This document shows positions 63,148 to 64,000 of a stretch of 64,000 bases of DNA, in pieces. Numbering within the stretch: the first letter of the stretch is position 1; each line of letters begins with the position of its first letter. Made by a program: the position numbers and the translations under genes. The stretch comes from Rotaria macrura (lineage: Eukaryota; Rotifera; Eurotatoria; Philodinida; Philodinidae), in NCBI GenBank assembly GCA_900239685.1, contig OENT01000075.1, forward strand, positions 62,001 to 126,000. The letters run 5' to 3'. The notes below the pieces were generated by a model. The model searched no databases, was not told where the DNA came from, and saw nothing but the letters and a program-made list of their open reading frames with translations.

Positions 63148-64000
63148 ATGGTTCTTAGCGACGAACAAAAACAACTTATCAAAGCATCAGCTGCAGCTTT
63201 AAAAGCCAGTGGCCAAGATATAGCTGCCCGTTTCTATCACAATGTTCAAGAAGCTCATCCAGAACTTCGTAATTATTTTAATCAATCGAATCAAACAACG
63301 GGTGTTCAACCTATGGCATTGGCACATACACTCTATTGTGCTGCTGAACACATCGAGAATCTGGAAGTTCTTATGCCACAGGTGGAACAAATCGCTCAGA
63401 AACATCGTGCTCTTTTGGTCAAGCCAGAACATTATCCGATCGTGGGAAAATATCTATTGGAAGCTCTTGCTGAATTTTTAGGAGACAAAGCAACACCTGA
63501 GCTATTAGACGCATGGAAAGTTGCCTACAGTGTCCTTTCATCCATCTTCATCAGCATTGAAAAGAAAATGTATGCCCAACTGGCTGACAGTGATAAAAAT
63601 TATATTGAATTCAAGATTGTTGCCAAAGATAATGTTGCAGCTGGCCCGACTGTTGCAGTTGTACTTGAACGTAATGATGGTGAACAATTGGTCACATATC
63701 AAGGCGGTCAGTATATTGCTGTTCGTCTTGAAAAAGATGGTTTATACCATAGTCGACTGTATGGTTTAACTGAGCCATTCAACGGTAAAACATACAACAT
63801 CGTTTTGAAACAAGAAGTTGAAAATGCTACCAATGCCACTGTCTCCAACGAAATCATCACTAACTATGCTGTCGGCAGTACAATCTCAGCTTCAGTTCCG
63901 TCGGGTAATTTCAGTCTCGTGAACGAAGCCAAACATCATGTACTGATCGGAGGTGGTGTCGGCATTGGTCCAATCAAGGCTATGGCTGAAACTTTACATG
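63148..64000 (+). CDS. Flavohemoglobin (nitric oxide dioxygenase), C-terminus cut by the window
   Basis: 284 intronless codons are visible, from ATG at 63148 to the window end. The globin domain (residues 1-140) has the heme-pocket residues in the positions of bacterial Hmp: Tyr30 (B10), Gln54 (E7), proximal His86 (F8) in KHRALLVKPEHYPIVG, Tyr96 and Glu138. The reductase part follows, with the FAD-binding strand and the NAD(P)-binding loop VLIGGGVGIGP. The canonical FAD motif RxYS reads Arg203-Leu-Tyr205-Gly206, so the serine is replaced by glycine. The enzyme oxidises nitric oxide to nitrate using O2 and NAD(P)H. The C-terminal NAD-binding subdomain lies outside the window. Flavohemoglobins are rare in animals, so acquisition from bacteria or fungi is likely. 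Confidence 0.92.
   Translation, partial: MVLSDEQKQLIKASAAALKASGQDIAARFYHNVQEAHPELRNYFNQSNQTTGVQPMALAHTLYCAAEHIENLEVLMPQVEQIAQKHRALLVKPEHYPIVGKYLLEALAEFLGDKATPELLDAWKVAYSVLSSIFISIEKKMYAQLADSDKNYIEFKIVAKDNVAAGPTVAVVLERNDGEQLVTYQGGQYIAVRLEKDGLYHSRLYGLTEPFNGKTYNIVLKQEVENATNATVSNEIITNYAVGSTISASVPSGNFSLVNEAKHHVLIGGGVGIGPIKAMAETLH

Noticed and set aside
1..64000. CRISPR arrays, operons, ribosome binding sites or rRNA genes
   Set aside because: None seen. The gene structure is eukaryotic with spliced introns, and no regularly spaced direct-repeat array or rRNA-like block was found. tRNA genes were looked for only by eye and cannot be excluded.

Overview
The window is AT-rich animal DNA with short spliced introns, mostly 45-75 bp with GTAAG-type donors and T-rich AG acceptors. 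Several genes look bacterial in origin yet carry introns, and there is a giant FG-GAP repeat protein behind a membrane anchor. That mix (compact introns, horizontally acquired genes, decayed duplicates, foldback elements) fits a bdelloid rotifer such as Adineta or Rotaria. The species is an inference; no rRNA or marker gene is present to prove it. Coordinates of spliced genes come from exon joins read by eye, with frame and phase checked at every junction.

Layout. 1-745: 3' part of an archaemetzincin (minus). 2436-2727: two-exon gene for a 74-residue orphan (minus). 3404-5087: secreted protein with an FN3-like domain and a TIGR03790-type domain, a bacterial-type family (minus). 6135-6935: endonuclease/exonuclease/phosphatase-fold enzyme (plus). 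9407-9673 and 13716-13988: paralogous 88- and 90-residue orphans. Each is followed by an SLC13-type transporter locus: a decayed 3' relic at about 11533-11860 and an intact 14-exon gene at 17740-20374. The repeated order suggests a segmental duplication. 22242-23907: a four-exon deiodinase-family selenoprotein gene on the minus strand with an in-frame TGA at the selenocysteine position and a good SECIS candidate in the 3' UTR. This is the most notable locus. 24764-25042: a small inverted-repeat element. 25679-26171: a possible two-exon gene built of 7-residue repeats. 27808-28699: class I methyltransferase. 28757-31926: PARP-fold protein (minus) with a tyrosine replacing the usual catalytic histidine and an 1875-bp intron. 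32594-33710: a 1.1-kb foldback element with 9-bp direct repeats at its ends, Mutator-like. 35031-36471: nine-exon GNAT acetyltransferase (minus). 40469-40979: LIM pseudogene immediately upstream of an intact LIM gene of the CRIP/muscle-LIM type at 41226-41821. 43748-46303: five-exon orphan of 436 residues. 50096-50332: a perfect palindrome around a single N. 52868-58565: type II membrane protein of about 1,496 residues with FG-GAP/VCBS repeats. 63148-64000: flavohemoglobin, cut by the window end.

The genes do not form an operon or a single pathway. The shared themes are oxygen/redox chemistry and iodothyronine-type reduction (flavohemoglobin, deiodinase), transport (SLC13), signalling or modification enzymes (PARP-like, GNAT, methyltransferase) and extracellular or surface proteins (TIGR03790-like, FG-GAP). 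Long gene-poor AT-rich stretches (6.9-9.4 kb, 14.0-17.7 kb, 36.5-40.4 kb, 46.3-52.9 kb, 58.6-63.1 kb) hold microsatellites, relics and unassigned short ORFs.
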